Below, piece after piece: positions 29,804 through 32,397 of a DNA stretch of 32,397 nucleotides. The DNA is from Bremia lactucae. Its lineage: Eukaryota > Oomycota > Peronosporomycetes > Peronosporales > Peronosporaceae. The number at the start of each line of letters is the position of its first letter. Position 1 is the stretch's first letter. The position numbers were made by a program, and so were the translations under genes. The stretch is taken from contig NC_090617.1 in NCBI RefSeq assembly GCF_004359215.1, positions 4,964,722 through 4,997,118 on the forward strand, written 5' to 3'. The notes beneath the pieces are model-generated. The model saw only the letters and a list, made by a program, of their open reading frames with translations. It made no database searches and was not told where the DNA came from.

Positions 29804-30944
29804 CTACAACAAAAAAGATAGATGTACTGTCATTTCAGCATAATTGCGAGAGTACTTGTGCAGGTACGCCGCTAAGCCGAGGAACTTTCGAAGTTCCTTT
29901 GCATCGACTAGCACAAGCCAGTCGATGATCAACTTGTTATTTTCCGGATCAGGACGCGCACTGTATTTTCCCATGATGCACCCAGAAGTGGTTTTTTGTT
30001 TGCAGCAAATATACACTTTTTGAGATTTTATGCTTACGCATAAGTGTAAGAACCTTTCGGACGTGGTTACGTTGTACTTTAACGTTTAGCTTTCTATTTA
30101 TGGCTCGGCTATGAGCGAAGACATCATCAAAATAACTCGGTGCGAAATACCGCACCGTTCTTACAGATTGGTTACAATCTGTTGAATGTCGCAGGGGCAT
30201 AACGAAGTCCCTGTGGCATAAAAAGCCACTCCCATAGCATTCCGCTTGGGGTGCTTAATCCTGTGAACGGAGTATTCTGAACACTTGATAGAATACATCC
30301 GTCAGATTCGTTGACAAAAAGATTTAACTAGTTTGACATACCATCAATGATTACGTCTTTTCTTATTATCGACGTTTGAGTCGGTACTGTTGCAGCGTTC
30401 AATTATTGAACGCATGCACAATCCGCCACTTTCATATTGCTTAACGCACACCGAAGGTCGGAGAGCCATGTGGGGAGGCTGACTCCCTCACATGCCCCGC
30501 TGCGAAGCGATCGGCAAAGAATTTCTCGATCGCAAATACTTGGTCACGAGGCAATGGACATAGCTTTATGACAAAATATTTCGAAACTGGAATCAGGTCG
30601 ATTTCGCGTCGAGTGTCTTTATCCTTAAGCAATTCGCAAGGTAAGGATTTGTGGACATAGAATTCGATCAAATTCTTGTTTAAATGGCTGTATCTAAAGA
30701 CTCCCAATATTGGGAAGTACCCCGATCTGCTTGATTTGCCACTACGCAGATCACGCAAGAACTGTTTCGGTTCTAGTGCTGGCAGTCGAATTAACTTCGG
30801 AGGCGCTATTAGATCAAGTGTATAACCTCCTACACTTGATTCATTGTTTACTAAGACATTTATTCTCTCTTTTTTCTCTTTAGGACTTATTTCCAAAGGT
30901 TCCTGGGAATCTTTGATCACAGGTTTTCGAAGACTTATTCCCAC
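29804..30944 (-). pseudogene. Linker and RT of element C
   Basis: Frame 30944-30441 runs from the protease-RT linker (INVLVNNESSVGGYTLDLIA) through the RT start (NLIEFYVHKSLPCELLKDKD) to HVRESASPHGSPTFGVR and stops at the same place as in D. YFDD is at 30134-30123. Frames 30200-29949 and 30016-29804 match D residue for residue. The linker differs from D by short deletions, e.g. around LIRLPALEPKQ. Confidence 0.85.
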
Positions 30945-31135
30945 AGATTATTCGCAAATTATTCCCCCAATTTTAATTTGGGGGAAAATCCTCCCCAACT
31001 GCCTCTAGCTGTAGTTGTGCTACCATAGCGAGATCCTCAACGATCGACTCTCCAGTCGATCTAGGACTTTTGCACTGTCTCTTGAAGGCGGGCGTTTAAA
31101 ACTTTCTTGGATGTTGTTTTTCAAGCAAGCATGAT

Positions 31136-31571
31136 ATAGCGAACGTTATCAGCACGTCTATCCGATTGAGCCCCCATACCCGAAGGCTCGTAGTCAGCTG
31201 CCTAACGACGCTCAGGCGACTGTCTGCTCTCCCCAAGTCGGCCATTTCGTCCGACTTGCATTCATAGTCGACCTGCAAAGAGGGGTCGCACTCACGTGTT
31301 GATTCACCACATGCACCCGCAACATCTAGTGTTGCGAGGGATGATGATAATACGGCAGACGAAACGTCTACAGCAATAGAGCGTCACCCGCGGCTGCATG
31401 TACCGCAACCGAAGGTTCCGCGCTATTCACAGACCGCATGGACTTGTTAACTATGCGATAGAATTAAAAATGATGGCTCTGACCAATCAACATCGTTTTC
31501 AATTAAGAGATTTTATAGTGACCACACTATTCAATGACACTCAGAGTGATTGTCGTTTAAGGCAGGGGTGA
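31136..31571 (+). mobile_element. Element G: 3' end of an A-type element, with PPT
   Basis: Homologous to 14030-14298 of element A: ATCCGATTGAGCCCCC, GCATGGACTTGTTA, GATGG(C/T)TCTGACCAATCAA and the PPT AAGGCAGGGGTGA (31559-31571) directly before the LTR at 31572. About 180 bp at 31250-31430 are not present in A. At about 31130 the sequence switches to minus-strand element C. Confidence 0.7.
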
Positions 31572-32014
31572 TGTAGCAGGGTGTATCGTTACATGAAATT
31601 AACACTTAAAGCTGTTAATCAATGCATTATCTAAAAGGCATATAATACTTGGAGAATACTAACTTATTTAGTAATATTCGCAAAGCTTACCCATTGGTGG
31701 ATATAGGCCGTTTATATCTACTTGCTCCGCGGTCCAGCCAGCATTGGACGCACGCAAAGAGAGAGACAAATAAGACTTTCTTACATGTTTCGTATTAGTA
31801 TATAATTTAGTTAGTATTAAATCGTTAGAAATAGAAGAACTTAATTATATTAAATATAGTTTACTTTTAAAACCTTTTTAAAGCAAGTATTTTAAAAAAG
31901 AGTCTTCCTCTGCACGTACTAGTGTACGTGAAGTGACGTGAGGCACCACTTGCACTGAAGCAGTGCGAAGGGGACTTGTACTGAAGCAGTAGAGGTCGGC
32001 AGTGCCCCGTTACA
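31572..32014 (+). repeat. LTR between elements G and F
   Basis: 443 bp, TGTAGCAGGG to CCCCGTTACA. It is preceded by the PPT of G and followed after 2 bp by the PBS of F (32017-32034), so it acts as 3' LTR of one unit and 5' LTR of the next. It differs clearly from the LTR of E while the sequence after it is almost identical to E. Confidence 0.85.
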
Positions 32015-32016
32015 CC

Positions 32017-32397
32017 TGGCAGCACTTTGTAGTCCGTCCAAGGACCACATTTCCATCATCTAACATGGACATGCTAGATGATAATAGAACTACGCATCAC
32101 GTTTCGCGTGGTAGCTACTTCTTTCTAAGTGACATAGAAAGGAGTGCAGTCGAACGAGTTCGACCGTACGGAACGATGCCATCTTGGCCATGCTGTCCGG
32201 TTTGGACGGAGATGCCCTTCATTCAGCCATCGCCAAGTTCATGCAACATGAACTTGACGAGATGAAGGAGAAGGTAGCCTTGCTGAATCAGCAAGGCTCT
32301 CAACAGGCAGAATTGTTGAGGTTACAACAGGTACAGACCCCTGTACCTGGGATGACGCACATGCGTCGTCCCGAAACCTTAAAGATTGACATCTCTA
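32017..32397 (+). mobile_element. Element F: PBS, leader and start of gag, runs off the window
   Basis: PBS TGGCAGCACTTTGTAGTC at 32017-32034, a leader with consecutive hairpins (32055-32082, 32121-32141, 32149-32164), then gag from ATG 32190: MLSGLDGDALHSAIAKFMQH and on to the window end without a stop. The stretch is practically identical to the complement of 24604-24989 in element E. Whether F is intact cannot be judged here. Confidence 0.85.

Larger units (their letters stand above)
25690..31128 (-). mobile_element. Element C: chimeric Ty3/gypsy element, minus strand
   Basis: Minus order: linker (31128-30950), RT (30720-29804), RNase H (about 29720-29249), integrase (29090-27890) nearly identical to element D; then from 27889 B-type sequence: YDGLLKPHRDPSS, the Pro-rich linker, a chromodomain relic (27590-27480), the aORF2 region on the other strand, PPT (26440-26427) and LTR2 (26426-25690). 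There is no gag, protease or 5' LTR; at about 31130 it meets the 3' end of element G. Stops and frame breaks match those of D. Confidence 0.85.

Noticed and set aside
32002..32265. 87-codon frame in the F leader, with its equal at 24741-25064
   Set aside because: Starts inside the LTR/PBS and overlaps gag out of frame; the gag frame explains the sequence better. Its conservation reflects near-identical DNA.

Overview
The window looks like nuclear DNA of a plant-pathogenic oomycete (Peronosporales: Phytophthora or a downy mildew). Four things point there: a secreted AA17-type lytic polysaccharide monooxygenase, a start region upstream of it that matches the oomycete Inr+FPR core promoter almost base for base, genes with few short introns (48-74 bp), and several Ty3/gypsy elements packed and nested together. 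A run of 100 N (3847-3946) marks a scaffold gap.

Layout. 1-10.2 kb is gene-bearing: an LTR relic (1-537); a spliced C2-domain gene (1961-3207, +); LTR debris running into the gap (3582-3846); a SMYD-like MYND/SET gene that has lost its 5' end in the gap (3947-5256, +, three exons); a weakly supported small spliced gene and a gene fragment (6.1-6.6 kb, -); a family C69 dipeptidase-like protein with a C-terminal membrane anchor (7092-9071, -); and the AA17 LPMO (9414-10193, -). I see no pathway linking these genes.

From about 11.0 kb to the end the window is a pile of dead Ty3/gypsy elements, named here A-G. A (+): protease and RT relics, polypurine tract (PPT) and 3' LTR at 14300-14786. B (-): RNase H, integrase, chromodomain, PPT and an LTR of a second family (LTR2). 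D (+): protease, RT, RNase H, integrase. E (-): LTR, primer binding site (PBS), gag, protease and the start of RT. C (-): a near-identical inverted copy of the D pol, joined to a B-type integrase tail and LTR2. G (+): a 3' end. F (+): LTR, PBS and start of gag, running off the window. A Ty1/copia integrase scrap sits inside C's LTR2.

Three patterns are not explained by ordinary annotation. (1) The retroelement DNA is full of short perfect inverted repeats, with at least one arm-to-arm compensatory change between copies; the host genes do not look like this. (2) B and C both carry a reading frame on the strand opposite to pol, starting about 100 bp inside the PPT of the 3' LTR and running head-on into the end of pol; A carries a different antisense frame in the same place. 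(3) The D and C pol copies share the same disabling lesions and are almost identical only in their core, which points to DNA-level inverted duplication or gene conversion.
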